Shown here piece by piece: positions 9,316-18,753 of a DNA stretch of 64,000 bases. Both the position numbers and the translations under genes were made by a program. Origin of the DNA: an uncultured Psychrobacter sp. GTDB lineage: Bacteria > Pseudomonadota > Gammaproteobacteria > Pseudomonadales > Moraxellaceae. Within the stretch, counting starts at the first letter, position 1; each line of letters starts with the position of its first letter. The notes beneath the pieces are model-generated. The model was given only the letters and a program-made list of their open reading frames with translations. It made no database searches and was not told where the DNA came from. The DNA lies in the NCBI RefSeq assembly GCF_947488565.1, contig NZ_CANKZC010000007.1, positions 1 to 64,000 of the forward strand, in the 5' to 3' direction.

Positions 9316-10812
9316 ATGGGCGAAGGGATAGCAAGTTGGTTTAACAATATCGTAAATTACGGTGTTAGTATCATTTGGGGTAATAACGATTGGTTAATTG
9401 TTAATAACCCTTGGTACGGATTATTGATGTTCGTATTAATTGGTGCAGGTCTTTATTTTACAGTGGTCACCCGCTTTATTCAGTTCCGCCATTTTGGACA
9501 TATGTGGAAACTATTACGTGTGTCTAATCAAGGCCGCAAAGATGGTGGTATCAGCTCATTTGAAGCTTTGATGACCTCTCTTGCTGCACGGGTTGGTACG
9601 GGTAATTTGGCAGGGGTCGCGATAGCCATTTATCTTGGCGGGCCTGGAGCTGTGTTTTGGATGTGGATGACTGCAATCGTTGGTATGTCGACCAGTTTTA
9701 TCGAGTCGACTTTAGCGCAAGCATACAAAGTACCTCATAGCGATAACGTGTACCGAGGCGGACCCGCTTACTATATCGAAAAAGGCTTAGGTAAACGCTG
9801 GCTTGCGATATTTTTCTCCATATGCTTGCTCGTTGCGTTTGGTTTGGCTTTTAATGGTGTGCAATCAAATACTATCGCACAGGCAACCAACGAAGCATTT
9901 GGTATTCCTACGTGGATGACAGGCGTAGTATTGGTGGTATTGGTCGCACCAGTAGTCTTTGGTGGCTTACGTTCGGTCGCGCGTATTGCAGGTAAAATTG
10001 TCCCAGTAATGGCCATTTTATATATATTATTAGCGCTATTTATTATCGTCACTAACTTTAGTCAATTTCCATCTGCTATCGCATTTATTGTCAAGTCCGC
10101 ATTTGGTTTTGAGCAAGCAGCAGGCGGTGTTATTGGTTATGGTATTGCTCAGGCAATGATTAACGGTATCAAGCGTGGTCTTTTCTCTAACGAAGCTGGT
10201 ATGGGTTCAGCACCTAATGCTGCGGCAACTGCCAAAAGTTATCCAGATCATCCAGCAGTGCAAGGCTTTATGCAAATGCTAGGTGTCTTTATGGACACAT
10301 TGATTATTTGTACTGCCACAGCCTCCATCATCATTCTATCAGGTGTGGTTGATCCAAACGTTGAACAAGAAGGTATCCAGCTGACGCAGTTGGCTTTATC
10401 ACAGTATGTTGGTGATCTGGGGGTTATATTCGTTGCTATTGCTATTTTCTTTTTCTCATTTACCTCTATTATTGCCAATTATAGTTATGGCGAGTCTAAT
10501 CTTGAGTTTATCTCTGGTGCCAAAAATGCCAAGGTCATGATTATGATCTTCCGCTTTATGGTATTAGGAATGGTGTTCGTCGGTGCTATTGCCAGCCTAC
10601 CTGCGATATGGAACTTTGCTGATTTGTCTATGGGGCTTATGGCTTTAACCAACTTAGTAGCCATTCTAATCCTATCACCTGTGGCACTTAGAATATTGCG
10701 TGACTATGAACGTCAAGTAAAAGAAGGCAAAACTGGAGACCAAATCAAATTTGACCCTGATGACTTTGTTAAATTAAAAGATGAGGCAAATCGTGATGCT
10801 TGGACCGACTAA
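9316..10812 (+). CDS. Sodium:amino acid symporter (AGCS family, alanine/glycine type)
   Basis: Inner-membrane transporter importing alanine, glycine or a related amino acid with sodium. At 498 residues with about eleven hydrophobic segments it is typical of the family. The signature block GTGNLAGVAIAIYLGGPGA lies near residues 95-113, and SNEAGMGSAPNAAATA near residues 292-307 is a second family mark. The start ATG follows AAGGTG by six bases. It stands alone, read away from the acetate-type symporter, and is closed by a strong terminator shared with the convergent ETF-QO gene. Confidence 0.92.
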   Translation: MGEGIASWFNNIVNYGVSIIWGNNDWLIVNNPWYGLLMFVLIGAGLYFTVVTRFIQFRHFGHMWKLLRVSNQGRKDGGISSFEALMTSLAARVGTGNLAGVAIAIYLGGPGAVFWMWMTAIVGMSTSFIESTLAQAYKVPHSDNVYRGGPAYYIEKGLGKRWLAIFFSICLLVAFGLAFNGVQSNTIAQATNEAFGIPTWMTGVVLVVLVAPVVFGGLRSVARIAGKIVPVMAILYILLALFIIVTNFSQFPSAIAFIVKSAFGFEQAAGGVIGYGIAQAMINGIKRGLFSNEAGMGSAPNAAATAKSYPDHPAVQGFMQMLGVFMDTLIICTATASIIILSGVVDPNVEQEGIQLTQLALSQYVGDLGVIFVAIAIFFFSFTSIIANYSYGESNLEFISGAKNAKVMIMIFRFMVLGMVFVGAIASLPAIWNFADLSMGLMALTNLVAILILSPVALRILRDYERQVKEGKTGDQIKFDPDDFVKLKDEANRDAWTD

Positions 10813-10844
10813 GCTTTATTGTAATAGTTAGATAGAATAAGTAT

Positions 10845-10878
10845 AAAAAACCGCCCTTAACGATAAGGGCGGTTTTTT
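10845..10878. terminator. Bidirectional terminator between symporter and ETF-QO genes
   Basis: Hairpin AACCGCCCTTA / TAAGGGCGGTT with an A-run before and a T-run after, so it can work for both convergent genes. Confidence 0.93.
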
Positions 10879-10926
10879 ATTGGAAAGTAGCTAGCTGTTT
10901 ATAATGAAAATTATCTCAAACATGAT

Positions 10927-12834
10927 TTACATGTTTGGATAGTTAGGACCGCCGCCGCCTTCTGGCGTTACCCATGTGATGTTCTGTGACGGATCTTTAA
11001 TATCACAAGTTTTACAGTGGACACAGTTTTGCGCGTTGATAACAAACTTTGCTCCTTCAGCGTCTTTTGTCACTTCATAGACACCAGCTGGGCAGTATAA
11101 GCGTGCAGGTTCAGCATACAACGGTAAATTAATAGACACAGGTACTGTCGGATCTGTCAGTTTCAAGTGTGTAGGCTGGTTTTCTGCATGATTGGTGTTG
11201 GATATAAAGACTGAAGACAATTTATCAAAGACCAGTTTGCCATCAGGCTTAGGATATACAGGCTGATATGCATGAGCTGCACGCTCTAGCTGATCGTAAT
11301 CCTTTAAATTATCATGAATAGTCAATGGCATTTTGCCACGTAGAATATTTTGTTCGATGAAGTTAAAGGCACCACCCATCCATTGGCCCATACGGTGCAT
11401 CGCAGGCGCAAAGTTACGTGCTTCATAATTATCTTCATAAAGCCATGATTCTTTGTACATCGTGCTGTATGCCACCACATCATCATGCTGACGTTCGGCT
11501 TGTAGTGCTTCAAAGATGGCTTCAGCTGCCAGCATGCCTGACTTCATTGAAGTGTGTGTACCTTTGATTTTTGCTGGATTCAAAAACCCTGCATCATCAC
11601 CCACAAGTACCCCACCTGGGAAAGTGAATTTTGGTAAAGAGTTTAGACCGCCTTTGGTCAAAGCGCGCGCACCGTAAGAGACGCGTTTGCCACCTTCTAG
11701 GATATTGCGAATAAGCGGATGTAACTTTAGGCGTTGCATTTCATCAAACGGTGACATGTATGGATTAGAATACGATAAGTCAATCACCATACCAAAGCTA
11801 ACTTGATTGTTTTCGTCAAAATACAACCACCAACCGCCTGTCGATCCCGTGTCAGTTAGAGGCCAACCTGAGCCATGCATGACCACACCTTGCTCATGTT
11901 TATCTGGTGCAATTTCCCATAGCTCTTTTAGACCGATACCATAATGCTGCGGATCAGAGTCTTTATCTAAGCTAAAACGGCTGATTAAGCGTTTGCCAAG
12001 ATGACCACGACAACCCTCAGCAAAAATAGTATATTTGGCCAGTAATTCATAACCTGGCTCAAAACTGGCTTTGGCTTCACCATCGGCAGCGACGCCCATA
12101 TCACCGGTCAAGATACCTTTTACTGACCCATCATCGTTGTATAAAATATCAGAAGCTGGGAAGCCTGGGAACATCATAACTTCCAGCTCTTCTGCCTGCT
12201 CAGCAAGCCAGCGTACAACATTGGCCAATGAGACAATATAGTTGCCTTCATTATGCATACTGGCTGGTACGATTGAGTCCATCAGCTTGGTACTTTTAGT
12301 CTCAGAACCTAGCATGTAAACACGGTCTTCAATAGCCGGCACGTTTAAAGGCGCGCCTTTAGCTTTCCAATCAGGTATCAATTCGTCCAAAGCACGTGGC
12401 TCAATCACCGCACCTGATAACGTATGTGCGCCAAACTCAGAGCCTTTTTCGACAACACATACCATAAATTCGTCATTACCTGCTTCAATGGCAAGCTGAC
12501 GTAAACGAATAGCCGCAGACAGACCTGCAGGACCGCCGCCGACGATAATAACGTCGAACTCCATCGATTCGCGCTCAATTTCAGGCTCTACTGGTTCAGG
12601 CTCAGGTGCTGTTTCAGCAGGTGCTTTATCAACAAGGTTGTCTTCAGCGGCTTCTTCTTTGGTAACTTCTTCAGTGACAGCAGCCTCAGTTGACGTTTTT
12701 TCAGCAGAGTTGTCTTCTACATTGACTTGTGTATTTTCTGGCGATTCTGTCGTGGATGTATCTACAGTACTTGGTGCGTCAGTATTGACGATATCAGCAT
12801 CAATGACTGGCGTTTGTTTATCTTGCTCTTGCAT
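10927..12834 (-). CDS. Electron transfer flavoprotein-ubiquinone oxidoreductase
   Basis: Membrane-associated enzyme passing electrons from reduced ETF, fed by acyl-CoA and amino acid dehydrogenases, to the quinone pool. The FAD-binding motif VIIVGGGPAGLSAA is near residues 95-108. The C-terminal 4Fe-4S cluster ligands are visible as C581, C604, C607 and C610 (LYCPAG and CVHCKTC). At 635 residues it is about 80-90 longer than usual: residues 1-90 are a highly acidic, low-complexity stretch of Glu, Ala, Thr and Pro. The long start at 12834 has a good AGGAG site, whereas Met91, where homology begins, has none, so the extension is probably translated. Fits with fadBA in the same window. Confidence 0.93.
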   Translation of the reverse strand: MQEQDKQTPVIDADIVNTDAPSTVDTSTTESPENTQVNVEDNSAEKTSTEAAVTEEVTKEEAAEDNLVDKAPAETAPEPEPVEPEIERESMEFDVIIVGGGPAGLSAAIRLRQLAIEAGNDEFMVCVVEKGSEFGAHTLSGAVIEPRALDELIPDWKAKGAPLNVPAIEDRVYMLGSETKSTKLMDSIVPASMHNEGNYIVSLANVVRWLAEQAEELEVMMFPGFPASDILYNDDGSVKGILTGDMGVAADGEAKASFEPGYELLAKYTIFAEGCRGHLGKRLISRFSLDKDSDPQHYGIGLKELWEIAPDKHEQGVVMHGSGWPLTDTGSTGGWWLYFDENNQVSFGMVIDLSYSNPYMSPFDEMQRLKLHPLIRNILEGGKRVSYGARALTKGGLNSLPKFTFPGGVLVGDDAGFLNPAKIKGTHTSMKSGMLAAEAIFEALQAERQHDDVVAYSTMYKESWLYEDNYEARNFAPAMHRMGQWMGGAFNFIEQNILRGKMPLTIHDNLKDYDQLERAAHAYQPVYPKPDGKLVFDKLSSVFISNTNHAENQPTHLKLTDPTVPVSINLPLYAEPARLYCPAGVYEVTKDAEGAKFVINAQNCVHCKTCDIKDPSQNITWVTPEGGGGPNYPNM

Positions 12835-13223
12835 ACCTACTCCTAAACTCTATAGTGGCTTATCTCTGGGTATCACGTTCGCACTTAAATAATATGCTTG
12901 CGACACAAGTACCTCTCAGACATATGGCTGCCCGATAAAAACTGTCTTTGCGGCTTTAATCGACAATATTTTCATTGAGATCATATTAATGAACAACATA
13001 ATAAAGGACAATCAAAACGACATAATTATCGTCATTTTAATAAAATTCGTTACTCATTATAAAAGAAAAGTCCTATAAACACGATACGCATTTATAGATA
13101 TCAGTGTTAAGGTAAGACTAATACGATGAGCATCTAAAGTCTAATCGTTTTATCATACCCGAAACTATAATTAATAATAGTACTGTCGTTATCAAACTTT
13201 GATGAATATTAGGAAACAATGCT
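12835..13223. other. Divergent promoter region between ETF-QO and DUF1285 genes
   Basis: About 390 bases without a plausible gene. Both flanking genes read outward, so both promoters must lie here. An AGGAG site serves the ETF-QO gene and AGGAAA serves the + strand gene. Nothing else stands out. Confidence 0.6.
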
Positions 13224-13928
13224 ATGAGCAGTAACACGATTAATGAGACTAGCGATATAGACGTGACAGCTATTGATGATAGTAAAGGTAGTAAGGATAG
13301 TGATCAGAGCTCTCAAAGTCTAAACAACTTAGACTCTCTAAGCCACTATCTAAAATCATCCGCTGGTACTCGTCAAGGACGTTCTATACCTCCGCTTGAT
13401 AAATGGCAACCAGAGCAAACGATAGATATGGATCTAGTCATCAAAGCCAATGGAGAATGGTGGCATGAAGGGGTTATGGTGACCCGGCAGTCATTGATCA
13501 GCTTGTTTGCTACTGTCCTATGGAAAGAACAAACCAACGATACTACTGAGTACTTTTTAAAAACCCCAGTTCAAAAGTTACGTATTCAAGTCGAAGATGT
13601 CCCATTATTGATCAATGATGTGGGTATCGTGACTGAAGAGGGGGTAAGTTGGTTAGAGTTTACAACGATGACAGGTGATGTGGTGCGTTTGGATAACGAG
13701 CATCCGATTGAGCTGCGTTTATACAAACCAGGCACACCGCAAAAAGAGACTGCAAAAGAGCAGGTGCGTCCTTATATGCTTGTTCGTAACGGTTTAACAG
13801 CATTGATCGGCCGTAATACATTTTATCATCTCACAGAAATTGGTCAGTTGACAGAGCAAAACGATAAAGTGATACTGACTTTACAGAGTGGGGGACAGTC
13901 TTATCAGTTACTCATGCCTGATAATTAA
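13224..13928 (+). CDS. DUF1285 domain protein
   Basis: Function unknown; PF06938 proteins are small cytoplasmic proteins common in proteobacteria. The domain runs from about residue 55 to 220 and starts with the recognisable PPLDKWQPEQTIDMDLVIKANGEWWHEG region, where the WWHEG block is a family mark. Residues 1-52 are an acidic, Ser/Asp-rich extension that is not part of the usual domain. Start ATG follows AGGAAA at about nine bases. murI follows 154 bases later on the same strand. Confidence 0.85.
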   Translation: MSSNTINETSDIDVTAIDDSKGSKDSDQSSQSLNNLDSLSHYLKSSAGTRQGRSIPPLDKWQPEQTIDMDLVIKANGEWWHEGVMVTRQSLISLFATVLWKEQTNDTTEYFLKTPVQKLRIQVEDVPLLINDVGIVTEEGVSWLEFTTMTGDVVRLDNEHPIELRLYKPGTPQKETAKEQVRPYMLVRNGLTALIGRNTFYHLTEIGQLTEQNDKVILTLQSGGQSYQLLMPDN

Positions 13929-14035
13929 TTTTTACTCGTTATAAACATGGATTACCGATCGGGTGCGTCAGACGTTGGTATGCTTTAAAATAAGTCTTTT
14001 ATTAAACAACATGGCAATACTTTGTGAACCAACAT

Positions 14036-14086
14036 ATGAATCTTGCTAAGCTCGCTCTACACCATGATAGTAGTACTAAGCTATGA
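14036..14086 (+). promoter_or_regulatory. Possible 16-codon leader reading frame overlapping the murI start
   Basis: An ATG at 14036 opens a 16-codon frame whose TGA overlaps the annotated murI ATG in the ATGA arrangement used for translational coupling. No good ribosome binding site precedes murI itself, which makes coupling attractive, but the leader has no strong site either. This is inference only. Confidence 0.25.
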
Positions 14087-15015
14087 GTACTGTTGATGCT
14101 GTTTTGCCTTCAGTGACAAATAGACTCGTTACCAATACTAAAGACATATCGGTCAATTCAACCAACTATAAATGTGGTATGAAGGGCGAAAACGACTCAG
14201 CGCCGATTGGTCTTTTCGACTCAGGTGTGGGCGGGCTCTCAGTTTATCTGCATTTAGCGCAGCAACTGCCAGCCGAACACTATATCTATTATGCCGATAC
14301 ATTACATGTACCCTATGGCAATCGTGAGAGTCAAGATATTGAAAAACTAACGCTAGTAGCAGTAGAATGGCTGTACCAAAGAGGCTGTAAGTTGATCGTT
14401 ATCGCTTGTAATAGTGCGTCTGCACACGGATTAGAGGCCGCGCGTCGACATTATCCAAACCTACCTATCGTGGGTTTAGTCCCAGCACTCAAACCTGCTG
14501 TCATAGCCAGCAACAGTGGTCATGTGGCCGTACTGGCCACCAAAGCCACCTTAGATGGTACGTTACTCAATCAAGTCATTACTGATATAGCGATCCCTAG
14601 CGGAACTCAAGTGACCAAATACTTTGATCCGCAATTGGTGCCATGGGTAGAGTCTGGTATGACAGAGACGTCTGAGGTCGCGCAGCGTTTACGTCAGCAG
14701 TTACGACACTTTGCACATATTAAGGTGGATTATTTGGTATTAGGATGTACGCATTATCCTTTTTTCAAAGATTTTTTGATTCATGAGATCAAAGCCCAAC
14801 AATTTGCCATACAGGTAGTAGACTCAGGACAAGCGATTGCCACGCGTGTCCAGTCTTTACTCGCTGAAAAAAAGCTATTGGCTCAAAAATCTTTACTGGC
14901 AACTTGTCATAATAAGCCGCCATTGGTTTTTTATGCAACCAAACATGATGAAAGGCTAGATAAGTTAGTGTCACGTCTTTTAGGTGAGCATATACAAATA
15001 CAGTATATGCTTTAA
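14083..15015 (+). CDS. murI: Glutamate racemase
   Basis: Converts L- to D-glutamate for peptidoglycan. The two catalytic cysteines are visible in VIACNSASAHG (near residue 109) and LGCTHYPFF (near residue 222), and the substrate loop GLFDSGVGGLSV starts near residue 43. The enzyme proper needs only about 270 residues; from ATG 14083 there are 310, with a polar N-terminal tail. Met33 at 14179 would give a more usual length, but neither start has a clear ribosome binding site, so the start is open. Confidence 0.93.
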   Translation: MSTVDAVLPSVTNRLVTNTKDISVNSTNYKCGMKGENDSAPIGLFDSGVGGLSVYLHLAQQLPAEHYIYYADTLHVPYGNRESQDIEKLTLVAVEWLYQRGCKLIVIACNSASAHGLEAARRHYPNLPIVGLVPALKPAVIASNSGHVAVLATKATLDGTLLNQVITDIAIPSGTQVTKYFDPQLVPWVESGMTETSEVAQRLRQQLRHFAHIKVDYLVLGCTHYPFFKDFLIHEIKAQQFAIQVVDSGQAIATRVQSLLAEKKLLAQKSLLATCHNKPPLVFYATKHDERLDKLVSRLLGEHIQIQYML

Positions 15016-15220
15016 CTGTTAAACCAATTGTTCAAATATGCTTTTCTGACAGTCCAAGATATTTAGCAGTTTGATATACTATTATTACTAGAATAATTGC
15101 CACAAAGCAATCACAAATCGTCCATACTTTGCTAAGATTGTGCTAAGTTTATATTTATAAAGCCTGCATGTTTGGGCACTTTTTTATGTCATTATTATCA
15201 CTGTCGTTGTAGAGGTTATA

Positions 15221-16243
15221 TTGCAAAGTCGTCGCTATCACGTCCATATAATATGCGTAGCTCATGAGCAACCGTTGGTACTAGACGGTTTGGCAGTGTT
15301 TTTTCAATCTCGTGCGTTCTTGACCTATGACGTCTCACCTAGACTGCCGCAAGCTTCTTTATATGGCAGGCAATCTGTTGACGCTTGTGATTACGCGATC
15401 GTCGTTATCGGTGACAGCTATGGTACAACACAAAATCTAGGGGTTAGCCAAATGCATCTGAGTTATCTAAGTGCAAGGGCCAAGCTAAAACCTATGTTTG
15501 TGCTAGTGAAATCTCAAACTCGCTCTGTCGATGTGGGTCGTCAATTACACGACTTTACCCGCTTGGTGGAGCAACAAGTAGAAGACATCTATTATTATGA
15601 TGACAATACCAATATTGACGAGCTTCTTAAAATCGCTTATGACAATATAACTGCCAAATTAAATGAGGTACCAAGCCGGACAACAATAGATCGTAGTACC
15701 AAAGATTCTATCACTCAGAGTCATGTGACGCCGCGTGACTTTGGGTCAACATCGAGCACTTTTACTAAGGTAAGTCGTAAGCCTCGTGATGATGATAATC
15801 TCGATAGCCAATCAGATGAAAGTATTGATGCAACGGATAACATCACACAATCCGTTGATTTATCAGAAAAATTTGACATGCAGTACAGTGCTCAAGCCTA
15901 CGAAGGTGGTAACTTAACTGATATTACAATGTCAACGAGCCTGACTTGGGAGCAAATATTACATGCGCTGGCACGCATGCCTGGAACCTTTTCAAATCAT
16001 GGCTTGCAAGGTTGTTTAAATCGTCTAATTACCATTAAGGCAGACAAAGACATTAAAAAAATGATGCCTAATGTCCATGCAGTTTCACGCTGCCAAATTG
16101 CTCAAAATGATTTGAATAAGTTACAAAGCCTATTGGTGGCTGCTAATTGGATTCAGTTGACAGCGTCCGGTGCAAAGACATCACAAGAGTTATGGAAAAT
16201 GACTTTTTATGCCAAAAAAATATATAAAGATAGCAATATGTGA
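15221..16243 (+). CDS. DUF4062-like protein of unknown function
   Basis: Residues 1-150 resemble the DUF4062 fold, a TIR/flavodoxin-like domain: CDYAIVVIGDSYGT near residues 66-79 and GVSQMHLSYLSARAKLKPMFVLVK after it match the family's central pattern. Residues 155-235 are polar and probably disordered. Residues 240-335 (SLTWEQILHALARMPGTF onward) look like a compact helical, perhaps winged-helix, domain. The start is TTG 15221 behind AGAGG at six bases; no ATG is available near it. DUF4062 occurs in STAND-type signalling and defence proteins, but there is no NTPase domain here. Role unknown. Confidence 0.7.
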   Translation: MQSRRYHVHIICVAHEQPLVLDGLAVFFQSRAFLTYDVSPRLPQASLYGRQSVDACDYAIVVIGDSYGTTQNLGVSQMHLSYLSARAKLKPMFVLVKSQTRSVDVGRQLHDFTRLVEQQVEDIYYYDDNTNIDELLKIAYDNITAKLNEVPSRTTIDRSTKDSITQSHVTPRDFGSTSSTFTKVSRKPRDDDNLDSQSDESIDATDNITQSVDLSEKFDMQYSAQAYEGGNLTDITMSTSLTWEQILHALARMPGTFSNHGLQGCLNRLITIKADKDIKKMMPNVHAVSRCQIAQNDLNKLQSLLVAANWIQLTASGAKTSQELWKMTFYAKKIYKDSNM

Positions 16244-16556
16244 GCACACTAAGGTTTATGGGTTAGGGGACAATCATCACGTCATCGTCTAGATTTATTC
16301 ATGATCATAAATAAGTAGAAGTAACAAACAAACTGTATATTGCCACAACGATAATAGGCTACGTTTTGTAATACAAAGCATACGAGGCAGTAGTTGTTAA
16401 TCTATCATAGACTAGCGATAATAAGACAGTAGATAAAATATATGCTACTAAATGAATGTAGATAATAGTTATAAATATAAAAACTTATAAAAATATTTTA
16501 TTAAGCATAATTTTGAATATTGAACCAGATATTTTAAACCATTAAAGGAGAGCGTA
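16244..16556. other. AT-rich spacer
   Basis: About 310 bases with no plausible gene, ending in a strong AAAGGAGA ribosome binding site for the small gene at 16557. No clear terminator after the DUF4062-like gene. Confidence 0.6.
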
Positions 16557-16856
16557 ATGACTACTGGCAAACATGATGATTTAACTCATGAACTCGACGG
16601 CCTTGAAAAAGCCATGCATGATGCTGATCAGTTTCGCACACTAGAAGAGCAAGTGGCAGATATGAAGCGTCGTGGTATCGACCCTACAAAAGCTTATAAA
16701 GATTTGGATAGAAAAGCTGAAGATGAAGATTGGGGCGATGCAACTTGGAAAGAAAACGGTAAGTGGGAGCATAAGACACCAGCTGATTTAGATGACAAAG
16801 CTCGTGAAGAGTGGGGCGGTGACAATGGCAAACCAAACCCTCCCCCTATTGTTTAA
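16557..16856 (+). CDS. Small acidic hydrophilic protein, unknown
   Basis: A 99-residue soluble protein not matching a family I know. It has a very good ribosome binding site (AAAGGAGAGCG) and its own terminator, both strong evidence that it is real and well expressed. Residues 5-60 look helical, with a heptad-like LEEQVADMKRRGIDPTKAYK stretch; the C-terminal third is tryptophan-rich (EDWGDATWKENGKWEH) and ends with a proline tail. No signal peptide, membrane segment or cysteine. Confidence 0.8.
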   Translation: MTTGKHDDLTHELDGLEKAMHDADQFRTLEEQVADMKRRGIDPTKAYKDLDRKAEDEDWGDATWKENGKWEHKTPADLDDKAREEWGGDNGKPNPPPIV

Positions 16857-16916
16857 ATCCTCCTAAGTATCTACTTTATTGACAGAGGTTTTAAAATAGC
16901 CTAATAAATCAGCAAA

Positions 16917-16952
16917 GAAAAAGCCACGTTAGGTATAGCGTGGCTTTTTTTT
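16917..16952. terminator. Bidirectional terminator
   Basis: Hairpin AAGCCACG / CGTGGCTT (16921-16928 with 16939-16946), ten-base loop, A-rich before and eight T after. It separates the small acidic gene from the convergent transglycosylase gene. Confidence 0.88.
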
Positions 16953-16976
16953 GACTTGCTATGGCAACTTTTATAG

Positions 16977-18446
16977 CTACGACCCTTCATCAACTCTGAT
17001 TAGACGAGTTACGCCGTCATTACCAACCACACGGCGATAACGAATGTTGCTTGAAGGTTGATTTGGTGACGCATACGAAGGCGTGCTTGGGGTAATCGTT
17101 GTTTGCTGTTGGATCAGTTGGCCCATACGATCAGCGGGTGCTGGTGTTAAAGGCCTACTATTTGCAGGCTGACCATAGTGGTTGCTCTCTTGAACCCTAT
17201 GAGAAGTAGTATTACCCATAATCAAACGATGGAACTTTTGACCTGCACGGCCATCAGCTGGAAAAATACCACGACTGGTTTGATATTGCTGAATAGCAGT
17301 ACGCGTATTATCACCGATGATGCCATCGACACCGCCAATATCGTAACCTGCGTTTAACAATGCTTGCTGGATATCTTTGGCTTGTTGACGGCTGATACCT
17401 GGGTCATCCGTTGGCCAAGCTGTGATGAAGTCAGTTTTGCTACTGTCCTCGCGAGTGATTAAGTCTGATAAATGGGCAATCGCAAGCGCATAGTTTTCTG
17501 AAGCATTATATGAGTAAAACGTATCGAAGTTTTTACCCACCAAAAACGCAGGACCATTCTTGCCAGCAGGCAGTAATAAGCCAGCACGATTCAAGTCATA
17601 AGGCAGGGGACTGCCATTAGCTAAAGTTAAGCCTTGATTGCGCCAGTGACTCATCGATTTTTTATCTTTGCGATTGGATGCTGCCCAATAGCCATCAGGA
17701 AGTTTGACTTCATAACCCCAAGGTTCGCCTGTGCGGTAGCCACGATTGTCCAAGAAGTTGGCAGTAGAGGCCAGCGCATCGGGTACGTTATTGACCAAGT
17801 CGCGGCGGCCATCACCATCAAAATCGACGGCCAACTCTAAAAAGGTGCTCGGCATAAACTGTGTCTGCCCAAAAGCGCCTGCCCATGATCCAGTCATATC
17901 ACTTGGTGCAATGTCACCGTTTTGCACGATTTTGAGGGCATTGGCAAATTCACCTTGAAAGTAGCTTTGGCGACGATCAAAACAAGATAAAGTTGCTAAC
18001 GACTCGAACAATGGTTTTTTGCCTAAGGTCTGTCCAAAGTTGGACTCTACGCCCCATACGCCTAGTACATGCTCAGCTTTTACGCCATAACGCGACTCAA
18101 TTTGACGTAATGTATCCGACCACTGACGTTTGGCGCGAATACCGTCTTCTACGCGCTCCTTGTCCACTAACGCTGACAAATAATCCCAAACGTCTTTTTG
18201 AAATTCTGGTTGATAGTTAAGCGACTGAATGACGCTCGGATCAGGCGCGCTTGGACGATAGTTATTAAAAGTATAACTGTCCACCCCGCGGAACTTACTC
18301 GAATTTTTTAAATTATCCAAACATTGCTGAAACTCGCTATTGGATAAGTCAGGCGCGGGCGGACGAGCGGCTTGCGCGGTGCTGGCAAAGCTTAAGCCAA
18401 TAGCAGCCGTTAATAATGAGAGTGTAGATAAGGGAGTCATGCGCAT
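16977..18446 (-). CDS. Lytic murein transglycosylase, MltB-like, with peptidoglycan-binding domain
   Basis: Periplasmic enzyme cleaving glycan strands of peptidoglycan with formation of anhydromuramic ends. Residues 1-26 are a Sec signal peptide ending in AQA. The SLT domain covers about residues 35-330; the catalytic glutamate is in GVWGVESNFGQ near residue 132, with the AFGQTQFMPSTF block near residues 189-200. A PG_binding_1 domain follows (about 352-410, QQALLNAGYDIGGVDGIIGDNT). The last 75 residues are a low-complexity Gln/Pro/Ser tail ending in a short ordered piece. Signal ending in Ala-Gln-Ala rather than a lipobox suggests a soluble periplasmic form. Confidence 0.92.
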   Translation of the reverse strand: MRMTPLSTLSLLTAAIGLSFASTAQAARPPAPDLSNSEFQQCLDNLKNSSKFRGVDSYTFNNYRPSAPDPSVIQSLNYQPEFQKDVWDYLSALVDKERVEDGIRAKRQWSDTLRQIESRYGVKAEHVLGVWGVESNFGQTLGKKPLFESLATLSCFDRRQSYFQGEFANALKIVQNGDIAPSDMTGSWAGAFGQTQFMPSTFLELAVDFDGDGRRDLVNNVPDALASTANFLDNRGYRTGEPWGYEVKLPDGYWAASNRKDKKSMSHWRNQGLTLANGSPLPYDLNRAGLLLPAGKNGPAFLVGKNFDTFYSYNASENYALAIAHLSDLITREDSSKTDFITAWPTDDPGISRQQAKDIQQALLNAGYDIGGVDGIIGDNTRTAIQQYQTSRGIFPADGRAGQKFHRLIMGNTTSHRVQESNHYGQPANSRPLTPAPADRMGQLIQQQTTITPSTPSYASPNQPSSNIRYRRVVGNDGVTRLIRVDEGS

Positions 18447-18753
18447 GAAAATATCCTATAAATGGTAAGAATAACCGTGTGGACAAAACAATCAAAAGTT
18501 CAATATGCCAATCATGTTTTAGAGTAACCAATATTCATGATAAAGAAAAGGTTTTAAAGGTATCGAAATGCTTGGCTGCTATAAAATGATGTAGGTGTGA
18601 GGATGGGAGAGGGTTTTAGGTAAGTTAAGGATTTTTTCTCAAAACAATAGCGTTCCTCACCTGTGTCTTAAGTTGTTATACTGATTAGCAGAAACTCTCA
18701 TAGAAACCTATATAATATTTCAATATCTTCTACCTACAAAAATAAGGTAAAAA
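18447..18753. other. Divergent promoter region upstream of the PtuA-like gene
   Basis: About 305 bases between the transglycosylase and the ATPase gene. No gene seen. A TATACT box at 18677-18682 could be the -10 of the ATPase promoter, without a good -35. I looked for a retron-type RNA or reverse transcriptase as in Septu-bearing retrons and saw none. Confidence 0.5.

Noticed and set aside
15221..16243. Reading the DUF4062-like gene and murI as a new defence pair
   Set aside because: murI is an ordinary essential racemase, the two are 205 bases apart, and no effector domain is evident.
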